Of a stretch of 5,917 nt of DNA, positions 1 through 5,917 are shown piece by piece (position 1 is the first letter of the stretch; the number at the start of each line of letters is the position of its first letter). The notes beneath the pieces are model-generated. The model made no database searches, had not been told where the DNA came from, and worked only from the letters and a program-made list of their open reading frames with translations. Both the position numbers and the translations under genes were made by a program. Source of the stretch: Clostridiales bacterium (GTDB taxonomy: Bacteria; Bacillota; Clostridia; UBA8921); assembly GCA_003535395.1 (NCBI GenBank), contig DOHE01000039.1:5772-11688 (forward strand), read 5' to 3'.

Positions 1-1073
1 TGCAAAATGCTGCGGCAAATATACGGGAGTTTCATGTCAATCAGGTGGAAAAATCCTGGTTTTCCACCCGGCCCGGTGTCATGCTGGGACAGATCGTGCG
101 ACCTTTGCAGTCTGCCGGCATTTATATACCGGCTGGCAAGGCGCCCCTCCCGTCCACAGTGCTCATGTGCTCCATCCCCGCCCGGGTGGCAGGGGTGCCC
201 CGGGTAGTGCTGGTCACACCGCCCCGCCGGGACGGCACGGTGGATGATGCCATCCTGGCTGCGGCCTGCATCGCTAAGGCGGATTGCCTGTACAAGGTGG
301 GAGGGGCCCAGGCGGTCGCTGCTCTGGCCTTCGGCACCTCTGCCATCCCGGCGGTGGACAAGGTGGCCGGGCCGGGCAGCATTTGGGTGAATGCTGCCAA
401 GCGCCAGGTATTTGGCTATTGCGGCATCGACATGTTCGCCGGTCCCAGCGAGGTGGCCATCATCGCCGACGATATCGGGATCCCTGAATATATCGCCGCC
501 GACATGCTCTCCCAGGCGGAACATGACGCCCTGTCCTCTTCGGTGCTGGTGACCGTATCGGAGCGGATCGCGATGGAGGTGACCGATTGCCTTGCCAAAC
601 AGCTGGAAAGCCTGCCGAAAAGAGAGACTGCCCGGGCGTCCCTGAATCAGTACGGAGCCGTGCTTCTTGTGAATGACCTTCAAGCAGCCGTGGATGCAGT
701 GAACCGCATTGCGCCGGAACACCTGGAAATCTGCACCCGTTCCCCCCTGTCCCTGGTGGACGGGATCCTGAATGCAGGGGCTGTTTTTCTGGGCAATTAC
801 AGCCCTGAACCTTTGGGGGACTACCTGGCCGGGCCCAGCCATACCCTGCCTACCAGCGGTACCGGGCGGTTTGGTTCCCCTTTGGGGGTTTACGATTTTG
901 TCCGGCGCTCCAGTCTGATCCAGTACGATCGGGAAGCTCTGCTTAAAGTTGCCGGGGATGTGGAGACCCTGGCGCTGGCGGAGGGTTTGTCCGCACATGC
1001 CGTCTCTGCCCGGATCCGGACGGAGCCGGGTCCAGGAATGGCCGAAGAAAAAAGAAAGGAAGAAAAGCGATGA
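1..1073 (+). CDS. hisD: Histidinol dehydrogenase, 5'-truncated
   Basis: HisD is a zinc enzyme that oxidises L-histidinol to L-histidine in two NAD-dependent steps, the end of the pathway; it is cytosolic. The reading frame is already open at the window edge (first full codon at 3). It gives 356 residues against about 430 for the family, so roughly 75 N-terminal residues lie upstream, and the GTG at 45 is an internal valine, not a start. Family segments are visible in order: GGAQAVAALAFGT, VAGPGSIWVNAAKR, DMFAGPSEVAI, SQAEHDALSSS and LGDYLAGPSHTLPTSG. Expected zinc ligands (E. coli Q259, H262, D360, H419) correspond to codons at 513, 522, 819 and 996. The catalytic Glu-His pair is at 717-722. 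The last 17 residues are unusually charged (ending AEEKRKEEKR) and encode the Shine-Dalgarno of hisC. The stop overlaps the hisC start by 4 nt (ATGA). Identification is secure. Confidence 0.97.
   Translation, partial: QNAAANIREFHVNQVEKSWFSTRPGVMLGQIVRPLQSAGIYIPAGKAPLPSTVLMCSIPARVAGVPRVVLVTPPRRDGTVDDAILAAACIAKADCLYKVGGAQAVAALAFGTSAIPAVDKVAGPGSIWVNAAKRQVFGYCGIDMFAGPSEVAIIADDIGIPEYIAADMLSQAEHDALSSSVLVTVSERIAMEVTDCLAKQLESLPKRETARASLNQYGAVLLVNDLQAAVDAVNRIAPEHLEICTRSPLSLVDGILNAGAVFLGNYSPEPLGDYLAGPSHTLPTSGTGRFGSPLGVYDFVRRSSLIQYDREALLKVAGDVETLALAEGLSAHAVSARIRTEPGPGMAEEKRKEEKR
1056..1062 (+). promoter_or_regulatory. Ribosome binding site of hisC
   Basis: AAGGAAG sits 7 nt before the hisC ATG at 1070, inside the last codons of hisD. 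It supports the 1070 start and, with the ATGA overlap, translational coupling of hisD to hisC. Confidence 0.75.
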
Positions 1074-2227
1074 GCCTTGCAAACCGCATACGTGCCTGCA
1101 TGCATGGATTTGAACCCTATGACGCCAGGCAGGCTGAAAATTATATCGTCAAACTGGATGCCAACGAAAGCCCCTTTCCTCTCCCGGAACCGGTGAGGAT
1201 AGAGTTGGCGGAATACTTTGCAGGAGGCGGGGACCTTAATCTTTACCCGGACGATCACTCGCTGACGCTTCGGGAAACCATTGCGGATCATTGGGGCCTC
1301 CGCCCGGAAAATGTTCTTGCCGGAGACGGATCCGATGGGATCATCGACATGATCGCCCGTCTTTTTGTGGATCCGGGAGATGCAGTGATCTGCCCGGAAC
1401 CGTCCTTCAGCATGTACGCGGTGAGCACGAAGATCATGCAGGGCAGAGCCATTGCAGTGCGCCTGCAGCCGGAAGACGATTTTCGGTATGATGCGGACAT
1501 GTTCATACGCCTGGCGAATGAACACCAGGCCAAGGTGCTTTACCTGTGCACCCCTAATAACCCAACCGGTGGCATCCTCCCGAAGGAGGAGACCCTGCGG
1601 GTGGCCCGGGAGTGCCCGAACACCCTTGTGGCAGTGGATGAAGCTTACGGGGAGTTTGGCGGTGAAACCGTGTTCCCGGCAAGTCTGGACTTTGGGAATG
1701 TAGTCGTGCTGCGTACATTTTCCAAGGCCTTTGGTCTGGCAGGGATCCGGTGCGGCTATGCTCTGGCCGGCGCGGATACCATCCGTCTGCTGAGTCGCGC
1801 AAAACCCCCTTACAATGTCAGTTCCCTGTCGCAGCGCATTGCGGCGCGGGTATTGGGCGCCCGGAATGTGATCCAAACCCAGGTGGATATCATTACGAAT
1901 GCACGGGATTACCTTGCCTCCCGGCTGTCCTGCGCAGGCGCACGGGTATTCCCGAGCCAGGCTAATTTTGTGCTGGCTGACCTGTCTTGCATCCCGGGGA
2001 TCCTGAAACCTCCCGAAGGAAAAAGAGTTGAAGATGAAACCGGTCCGGGGCTTGGGGTAAAGATGGCAGGCCTGCTTGCTGAAAAGCGCGTGCTGGTGCG
2101 CCCGTTCCGGGACCCTGTTTTGAAGAACTGTCTGCGTATAACAGCGGGAACAAGAGGTCAGGCAGACGTCTTTATGGAAGCATTGGAAGAAGCGGTTGAC
2201 TTGCTGGAAACAGGTGTGATAAAATGA
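1070..2227 (+). CDS. hisC: Histidinol-phosphate aminotransferase
   Basis: HisC is a PLP-dependent fold-type I aminotransferase that converts imidazole acetol phosphate plus glutamate to histidinol phosphate. Visible landmarks: KLDANESPFP (28-37) near the N-terminus, NNPTG (163-167), VDEAYGEF (189-196) with the PLP-contacting Asp190 and Tyr193, and RTFSKAFGLAGIRCGYA (215-231). The last carries the Schiff-base Lys219 and the phosphate-binding Arg227. LRITAG (355-360) near the C-terminus carries the substrate-carboxylate Arg356. At 385 residues it is longer than the usual 350-360. The excess lies mostly in a Pro/Gly/charged stretch around residues 308-331, between QANFVLADL and AGLLAEKRVLVRPF. 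The start is fixed by a Shine-Dalgarno 7 nt upstream and a 4-nt overlap with hisD. The 3' end also carries a likely promoter for the downstream tRNA gene. HisC rather than another class I/II aminotransferase is supported by the motifs and the his context. Confidence 0.96.
   Translation: MSLANRIRACMHGFEPYDARQAENYIVKLDANESPFPLPEPVRIELAEYFAGGGDLNLYPDDHSLTLRETIADHWGLRPENVLAGDGSDGIIDMIARLFVDPGDAVICPEPSFSMYAVSTKIMQGRAIAVRLQPEDDFRYDADMFIRLANEHQAKVLYLCTPNNPTGGILPKEETLRVARECPNTLVAVDEAYGEFGGETVFPASLDFGNVVVLRTFSKAFGLAGIRCGYALAGADTIRLLSRAKPPYNVSSLSQRIAARVLGARNVIQTQVDIITNARDYLASRLSCAGARVFPSQANFVLADLSCIPGILKPPEGKRVEDETGPGLGVKMAGLLAEKRVLVRPFRDPVLKNCLRITAGTRGQADVFMEALEEAVDLLETGVIK
2196..2225 (+). promoter_or_regulatory. 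Predicted promoter of the tRNA-Val gene, inside the hisC 3' end
   Basis: A -35-like TTGACT (2196-2201, 5 of 6 to consensus) is separated by 18 nt from a -10-like TAAAAT (2220-2225, 5 of 6). The -10 is preceded by an extended TGA (2217-2219). Initiation 7 nt downstream would fall near 2232, about 5 nt before the mature tRNA 5' end at 2237. The match lies wholly within the last hisC codons, so part of it could be coincidental, but the spacing to the tRNA is right. It is inferred from sequence only. Confidence 0.6.
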
Positions 2228-2236
2228 AGTCTGCCT

Positions 2237-2311
<75 letters not shown>

Positions 2312-2317
2312 GACCTC

Positions 2318-2360
2318 AAAAATCCGAACCTTTCCCCACCCGGGAAGCGTTCGGATTTTT
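2318..2360 (+). terminator. Intrinsic terminator after tRNA-Val
   Basis: AAAAATCCGAAC (2318-2329) pairs perfectly with GTTCGGATTTTT (2349-2360), a 12-bp stem. After one C-C mismatch the stem continues for 6 more pairs (2331-2336 with 2342-2347, one of them G-T), closing on a 5-nt loop. The 3' arm ends in five T. Because the stem starts with five A, the same element can also terminate transcription from the opposite strand. It starts 6 nt after the tRNA CCA and lies 33 nt before hisB. Confidence 0.88.
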
Positions 2361-2378
2361 CTGCACTGGATGGATCAA

Positions 2379-2387
2379 GGGGGAGGG
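2379..2387 (+). promoter_or_regulatory. Ribosome binding site of hisB
   Basis: GGGGGAGGG contains a GGGAGG core 7 nt before the ATG at 2394 and decides that start. Between the terminator (ends 2360) and this site there is no room for a full promoter, and I see no convincing -35/-10 pair. Confidence 0.75.
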
Positions 2388-2393
2388 CTGTGA

Positions 2394-3002
2394 ATGGAAA
2401 ACAGGTTAGCGGAAATACACCGCAAGACAAGGGAAACGGATGTCCGCCTGTTCCTGGACTTAGACAGGGAGATCGGCAGTGGAGGAGAAGGACCTGAGAC
2501 CATACAGACCGGAATCGGGTTTTTGGATCATATGCTGATCCTGTTCGCCAGGCACAGCGGTTTTGGACTTCTGGTGGAAGCCGCGGGGGACACGCATGTG
2601 GACTGCCATCACACCATGGAGGACGTGGGCATCGTTTTGGGGAGCGCTATCGCAAAAGCCGCGGGGACCAAGGAGGGCATTGCCCGGTACGGTTCAGCCG
2701 TGGTACCGATGGACGAGGCGCTGGTCATGGTAGTGGTGGACCTGGGAGGCCGTCCGTATTATGCGGGCGACGCAGTTTTTTTTGGACAGCGCATCGGGGA
2801 AATGGATACGCAGATGATGGGCGAGTTTTTTAAGGCTGTGGCTTTCAACGGCTTGTTCAACCTGCATATCCAGGTCATCCGGGGCGGAAACGACCATCAT
2901 GTGGCTGAAGCCATTTTCAAAGCGTTCGGACGGGCGCTGGCAGCGGCGTTGACACGGGATCCCCGGGTACAGGGGGTACTGTCCACCAAGGGAGTTCTTT
3001 GA
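2394..3002 (+). CDS. hisB: Imidazoleglycerol-phosphate dehydratase
   Basis: This enzyme dehydrates imidazoleglycerol phosphate to imidazole acetol phosphate using two manganese ions; family members assemble as 24-mers. The 202-residue protein is full length for the monofunctional enzyme, with no phosphatase domain of the E. coli HisB fusion. Visible landmarks are GIGFLDHML (40-48), THVDCHHTMEDVGI (67-80) with the first HHxxE metal motif (His72, His73, Glu76), VPMDEAL (104-110), LGGRPYY (117-123) and NDHHVAEAIFKAFGRAL (166-182) with the second HHxxE motif (His168, His169, Glu172). The C-terminus VLSTKGVL matches the conserved family tail. All expected metal-ligand motifs are intact. An 8-T run at 2776-2783 lies inside the gene in frame. 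hisB is separated from hisC by the tRNA-terminator unit, so its transcription probably depends on readthrough or on an unrecognised promoter. Confidence 0.97.
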   Translation: MENRLAEIHRKTRETDVRLFLDLDREIGSGGEGPETIQTGIGFLDHMLILFARHSGFGLLVEAAGDTHVDCHHTMEDVGIVLGSAIAKAAGTKEGIARYGSAVVPMDEALVMVVVDLGGRPYYAGDAVFFGQRIGEMDTQMMGEFFKAVAFNGLFNLHIQVIRGGNDHHVAEAIFKAFGRALAAALTRDPRVQGVLSTKGVL

Positions 3003-3036
3003 CGGCCGGGACCGGACCGTACACCATAAATTTACC

Positions 3037-3043
3037 AAGGAGG
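3037..3043 (+). promoter_or_regulatory. Ribosome binding site of purC
   Basis: AAGGAGG, the most canonical Shine-Dalgarno in the window, lies 7 nt before the ATG at 3051. It is in intergenic DNA (48-nt gap after hisB), so purC translation can begin independently of hisB. Confidence 0.85.
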
Positions 3044-3050
3044 CACCAAC

Positions 3051-3941
3051 ATGGCAAACACATTGGATAATACTGGCTTTATCCCCTATCCGCTCCTGGT
3101 CAGGGGAAAGGTACGGAACGTGTATGATCTCGGGGAAACCCTGCTGATGATCGTCACAGACCGGATCTCTGCTTTTGATGTAGTGTTTTCCGACTTGATC
3201 CCCGACAAAGGCCGGGTTTTAAACGGCATTTCCGAATTCTGGTTCCAAAATACCCGGGATGTGGTCCCCAACCACCTGGTGACTGCCAATGCGAGCGAGT
3301 TTCCTGACTCCCTCAAGCCTTTCCGGGATCTCCTTGAAGGCCGCTCCATGATCATCCGGAAAATGGACATGCTCAAGGTGGAATGCATCGTCCGCGGATA
3401 CCTGGAAGGCTCCGGGCTGAAAGAATACATGAAGACAGGGACTATTTCCGGGATCCCGCTGCCTGAGGGTCTTCGCCAGTGCGAAAAACTGCCCGAACCC
3501 ATTTTCACACCGACGACCAAGGCAGAAGAGGGACATGACGAGAGCGTGACTTTTGCCAGGCTCGAAGACAGTATCGGCAGTGAACTGGCCGGACAGCTTC
3601 GGGACCTTAGCATTGCCCTGTACTTAAAGGCCTGTGCTCATGCGGAAACCAGAGGGATCCTGCTGGCGGATACCAAATTTGAGTTTGGTCTGTACAAGGG
3701 CATTCTGACCCTGGGAGATGAAGTGTGCACCCCGGATTCCTCCCGTTTCTGGGAAAAGGCGGATTACCAGCCGGGAAGGGCACAGAGGAGTTTTGACAAA
3801 CAGTATCTGCGTGAATACCTGGAGGCTTCGGGATGGGACAAGACGCCTCCGGCACCCCGGCTTCCCGAAGAGGTGATCCGCATGACCCGTGCCAAGTATA
3901 TCGAAGCCTTCGAGCGGATCACCGGGAGGAAAATGGATTGA
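3051..3941 (+). CDS. purC: SAICAR synthase (phosphoribosylaminoimidazole-succinocarboxamide synthase)
   Basis: PurC joins CAIR and aspartate with ATP to give SAICAR in de novo purine synthesis. At 296 residues it belongs to the longer class of SAICAR synthases, similar in length to yeast Ade1, rather than the roughly 235-residue E. coli/B. subtilis type. Landmarks are RGKVRNVYDLG (18-28, nucleotide-binding region), TDRISAFDVV (36-45), VECIVRGYLEGSG (110-122, family signature), FTPTTKAEEGHDE (152-164), ILLADTKFEFG (203-213) and DEVCTPDSSRFW (223-234). The C-terminal SFDKQYLREYLE region is typical of the long form. The gene looks complete and undamaged. It lies between hisB and hisH, and its stop overlaps the hisH TTG start by 4 nt. 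Its product leads to AICAR, which is also the by-product of the HisF/HisH reaction encoded just downstream, so co-expression is metabolically sensible. Confidence 0.96.
   Translation: MANTLDNTGFIPYPLLVRGKVRNVYDLGETLLMIVTDRISAFDVVFSDLIPDKGRVLNGISEFWFQNTRDVVPNHLVTANASEFPDSLKPFRDLLEGRSMIIRKMDMLKVECIVRGYLEGSGLKEYMKTGTISGIPLPEGLRQCEKLPEPIFTPTTKAEEGHDESVTFARLEDSIGSELAGQLRDLSIALYLKACAHAETRGILLADTKFEFGLYKGILTLGDEVCTPDSSRFWEKADYQPGRAQRSFDKQYLREYLEASGWDKTPPAPRLPEEVIRMTRAKYIEAFERITGRKMD
3924..3930 (+). promoter_or_regulatory. Ribosome binding site deciding the hisH TTG start
   Basis: GGGAGGA sits within the purC 3' end, 7 nt before a TTG at 3938 in the hisH frame. No ATG or GTG in that frame lies near it, while the protein begins to match the HisH family at exactly this TTG. 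Confidence 0.75.
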
Positions 3942-4579
3942 TTGCCGTCGTGGATTACGGGGTCGGGAACCTGGGCAGCGTAGGCAAGGCGTTTTCCAGC
4001 CTGGATGCCGGTGTACAGGTGACCTCGGACCCTCGGGAGGTCAGAAAAGCCCGGGCGGTGGTATTGCCCGGCGTAGGCGCCTACCGGGATGCCATGGACA
4101 GCCTGAAACAGAAGGGATTAAAAGAACCTGTACTGGAAGCTATAAGGGAAGGCAGGCCGTTTTTGGGCATCTGCCTGGGGCTTCAGCTGCTTTTTGACAG
4201 CAGCGAGGAACACGCAGAGCATGGAGATTTGACGCCAGGGCTTGGCGTATTCCCCGGGCAGGTCCGAAGGTTTGAACCCGATGAATTGCCGGACGGGAAA
4301 CTGAAGATCCCCCACATGGGCTGGAACTCCATCTCCATCCAAAAATCCTGCCCTCTGTTTGAAGGGATCGCCGACGGTACATACTTTTATTTTGTGCATT
4401 CCTATTACCTGAAGGCGGGGGAACGGGATGTTGTGGCAGCCACAACCTGGTACGGGCGGGATTTTGATGCGGCTATTGCCGCAGGAAAAGTATACGCTAC
4501 ACAGTTTCATCCGGAAAAAAGCGGAGTCGAAGGACTTCGGGTACTTAAAAACTTTATCGCCATCGCTCAGGGAGGATGA
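3938..4579 (+). CDS. hisH: Imidazole glycerol phosphate synthase, glutamine amidotransferase subunit
   Basis: HisH hydrolyses glutamine and channels ammonia to HisF, which cyclises PRFAR to imidazoleglycerol phosphate and AICAR. The protein of 213 residues is a class I (triad) glutaminase. It shows the oxyanion-region motif LPGVGAY (43-49), the nucleophile elbow GICLGLQLL with Cys79, and ATQFHPEKSG with His191 and Glu193, so the triad is complete. The start chosen is TTG at 3938. Translation from there reads MIAVVDYGVGNLGS, the normal HisH N-terminus, with a Shine-Dalgarno 7 nt upstream. An in-frame upstream ATG (3833) would add 35 residues that merely read purC out of frame. The TTG overlaps the purC stop (TTGA), and hisA begins 4 nt after the hisH stop, so translation is probably coupled on both sides. 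Its partner HisF is encoded two genes downstream. Confidence 0.95.
   Translation: MIAVVDYGVGNLGSVGKAFSSLDAGVQVTSDPREVRKARAVVLPGVGAYRDAMDSLKQKGLKEPVLEAIREGRPFLGICLGLQLLFDSSEEHAEHGDLTPGLGVFPGQVRRFEPDELPDGKLKIPHMGWNSISIQKSCPLFEGIADGTYFYFVHSYYLKAGERDVVAATTWYGRDFDAAIAAGKVYATQFHPEKSGVEGLRVLKNFIAIAQGG
4570..4576 (+). promoter_or_regulatory. Ribosome binding site of hisA
   Basis: GGGAGGA encodes the last glycines of HisH and ends 7 nt before the hisA ATG at 4584. It supports that start over the in-frame upstream ATG at 4428, which lies deep in hisH. Confidence 0.8.
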
Positions 4580-4583
4580 GGGT

Positions 4584-5306
4584 ATGATCATTTATCCGGC
4601 AGTGGATATCAAGAATGGTGTGTGCGTGCGGCTGACCCAGGGAGATTACAGCAAGGTGACTGTGTTTTCCAATAACCCGGTGGAGATCGCCCTCAAGTGG
4701 GAGGGGAAAGGCGCCCGCTGGCTGCATGTGATCGATCTGGACGGTGCGCGGGTGGGGCATCCTGTCAATATGGCCGTTATCAGTGACATGGCTGTCAACC
4801 TCGGCATCCCGCTTCAAATGGGCGGTGGCATACGGGACATCGAAACAATGGAGATCGTATTGAACAAAGGCGTGCAGCGCATGATTCTGGGAACCTCTGC
4901 CATCTCCAATCCATCGCTGGTGAAGGAGGCGCTGCGCATTTTCCAGGAGAACATCGCCATCGGTATCGATGCTCTGGACGGCATGGCCAAAGCAGAAGGC
5001 TGGGAGAAGGACTCCGGCATTTCCGCCCTGGAACTGGCCCGGAAAATGGAACAGCTCGGAGCCAAAACCATCATCTATACAGATATTTCCCGGGACGGCA
5101 TGCTGGAAGGCCCCAATCTGGAATCCATCGAAGCCATGACCCGGGCAGTGGACTGTCCCATCATTGCAGCAGGGGGCATCACTTCCCTGGCTGATATCCG
5201 GAATTTAAAGCAGATCGGGGTGGCGGGGGTCATTATCGGCAAGGCGCTGTATACCGGAGACATCGATTTTGAAGCAGCTGTGCGTGCAGCGGAAGAGGTG
5301 GGATAA
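4584..5306 (+). CDS. hisA: ProFAR isomerase (phosphoribosylformimino-AICAR-phosphate isomerase)
   Basis: HisA is a (beta/alpha)8 barrel that performs the Amadori rearrangement of ProFAR to PRFAR, the substrate of HisF/HisH. The 240-residue product is the normal family length. It starts [12 protein letters not shown], with the catalytic Asp8, followed by HVIDLDGAR (48-56) and QMGGGIRD (78-85). The second catalytic Asp129 is in [21 protein letters not shown] (166-178), AAGGI (195-199) and IIGKALYTG (217-225) form the remaining active-site and phosphate-binding loops. The two half-barrels show the internal duplication known for HisA and HisF. It is HisA rather than the trpF-replacing PriA on context and overall match, although dual activity cannot be excluded by eye. 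The start is set by its Shine-Dalgarno. The stop TAA shares one base with the hisF ATG (TAATG), a stop-restart arrangement. Confidence 0.96.
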   Translation: MIIYPAVDIKNGVCVRLTQGDYSKVTVFSNNPVEIALKWEGKGARWLHVIDLDGARVGHPVNMAVISDMAVNLGIPLQMGGGIRDIETMEIVLNKGVQRMILGTSAISNPSLVKEALRIFQENIAIGIDALDGMAKAEGWEKDSGISALELARKMEQLGAKTIIYTDISRDGMLEGPNLESIEAMTRAVDCPIIAAGGITSLADIRNLKQIGVAGVIIGKALYTGDIDFEAAVRAAEEVG

Positions 5307-5917
5307 TGCTGGCCAGACGCATCATCCCGTGCCTGGATGTACACGGCGGGCGGGTGGTCAAGGGCGTCCGGTTCCTTGAACTCAAGGACGCAGGAGATCC
5401 TGTGGAGGTGGCGTCCCTGTACGACCTCTCCGGGGCGGACGAATTGACGTTCCTGGATATATCCGCTTCCCATGAAGGCCGGGGGATCATGCTGGACATG
5501 GTGGCCAGGGTGGCGGAACGGGTGTTTATCCCCTTCACCGTAGGCGGCGGCATCTCCAGCGTGGAGGATTTCCGCCAGATCCTGAAGGCGGGGGCGGACA
5601 AGATCTCCATCAATTCCTGGGCGGTACGCAAGCCTGAGCTGGTTTCCGAAGCCGCATCCCGGTTCGGCAGCCAGTGTGTGGTGGTGGCCATCGATGCCAA
5701 ACGCATGACCGGGGGGAGCGGCTGGGAAGTCTATATCAAGGGCGGCCGGGAAAACACCGGACTGGATGTGGTGGAATGGGCGATGAAGGTGGAGCACCTG
5801 GGTGCCGGGGAGATCCTTCTTACCAGCATGGACTGTGACGGCACCCGGAATGGATATGATGTGGAACTTACCCGGGCGGTATCGGAGCACACCGGCATTC
5901 CCGTGGTCGCCTCAGGC
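5306..5917 (+). CDS. hisF: Imidazole glycerol phosphate synthase, cyclase subunit, 3'-truncated
   Basis: HisF is the (beta/alpha)8-barrel cyclase that uses HisH-derived ammonia to turn PRFAR into imidazoleglycerol phosphate and AICAR. The frame is open to the last base, giving 204 complete codons; the family has about 250-255, so about 50 residues (the last strands) lie beyond the window. The protein begins [20 protein letters not shown]. It keeps the catalytic pair Asp11 and Asp130 (VVVAIDAKR) and the ammonia-gate positions Arg5, Glu46 and Lys99. FTVGGGI (77-83), SINSWAV (101-107) and [15 protein letters not shown] (171-185) are typical family loops. The ATG overlaps the hisA stop by one base. 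A weaker Shine-Dalgarno, GAAGAGG (5292-5298), lies 7 nt upstream in the hisA 3' end. Re-initiation after hisA is likely. Confidence 0.97.
   Translation, partial: MLARRIIPCLDVHGGRVVKGVRFLELKDAGDPVEVASLYDLSGADELTFLDISASHEGRGIMLDMVARVAERVFIPFTVGGGISSVEDFRQILKAGADKISINSWAVRKPELVSEAASRFGSQCVVVAIDAKRMTGGSGWEVYIKGGRENTGLDVVEWAMKVEHLGAGEILLTSMDCDGTRNGYDVELTRAVSEHTGIPVVASG

Noticed and set aside
890..1876. Long minus-strand ORF opposite hisD/hisC
   Set aside because: It lies wholly antisense to two clearly conserved enzymes, shows no recognisable motif, and is explained by GC-biased codon use in the real genes.
2949..2983. Perfect TTGACA (2949-2954) in the hisB 3' end as a purC promoter
   Set aside because: No -10-like hexamer occurs at 16-18 nt spacing; the nearest candidate (TACTGT, 2978) is 23 nt away.
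4428..4583. Upstream ATG extension of hisA
   Set aside because: It would overlap 152 nt of hisH in another frame. The family N-terminus [10 protein letters not shown] and a Shine-Dalgarno place the start at 4584.
5075..5890. Minus-strand ORF of 271 codons opposite hisA/hisF
   Set aside because: It is antisense to intact hisA and hisF motifs, has no recognisable domain and no visible ribosome binding context.

Overview
This window is an almost gap-free block of histidine biosynthesis genes, all on the + strand. The order is hisD (5' end cut off) - hisC - tRNA-Val(CAC) - hisB - purC - hisH - hisA - hisF (3' end cut off). The DNA is moderately GC-rich. Every complete gene has a purine-rich Shine-Dalgarno about 7 nt before its start, and hisB is the single-domain dehydratase rather than the E. 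coli-type HisB fusion. This fits a GC-rich member of the Bacillota or another anaerobe-type bacterium, but nothing in the sequence fixes the taxon and I do not name one.

Layout: positions 1-2227 hold hisD and hisC, which share an ATGA overlap. Positions 2196-2360 form a compact cassette: a good sigma-70-type promoter inside the last codons of hisC, a complete tRNA-Val gene (2237-2311) with encoded CCA, and a strong intrinsic terminator (2318-2360). hisB follows from 2394. After a 48-nt gap comes purC (3051-3941), a purine biosynthesis gene. purC, hisH, hisA and hisF are then packed with overlaps or gaps of a few bases, which implies translational coupling.

Pathway: HisB, HisC and HisD carry out the later steps (imidazoleglycerol phosphate to imidazole acetol phosphate, to histidinol phosphate, and histidinol to histidine). 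HisA and HisF/HisH carry out the middle steps (ProFAR to PRFAR, then PRFAR to imidazoleglycerol phosphate plus AICAR). PurC makes SAICAR, the precursor of AICAR, so the operon joins the two routes that feed the AICAR pool. The first-step gene (hisG), hisI/hisE and a histidinol-phosphate phosphatase are not in the window and may lie outside it.

I found no new defence, mobile or RNA system. The points most worth a second look are the self-contained tRNA-Val unit with its terminator in the middle of the operon, purC embedded among his genes, the TTG start of hisH, and an extra segment in HisC.
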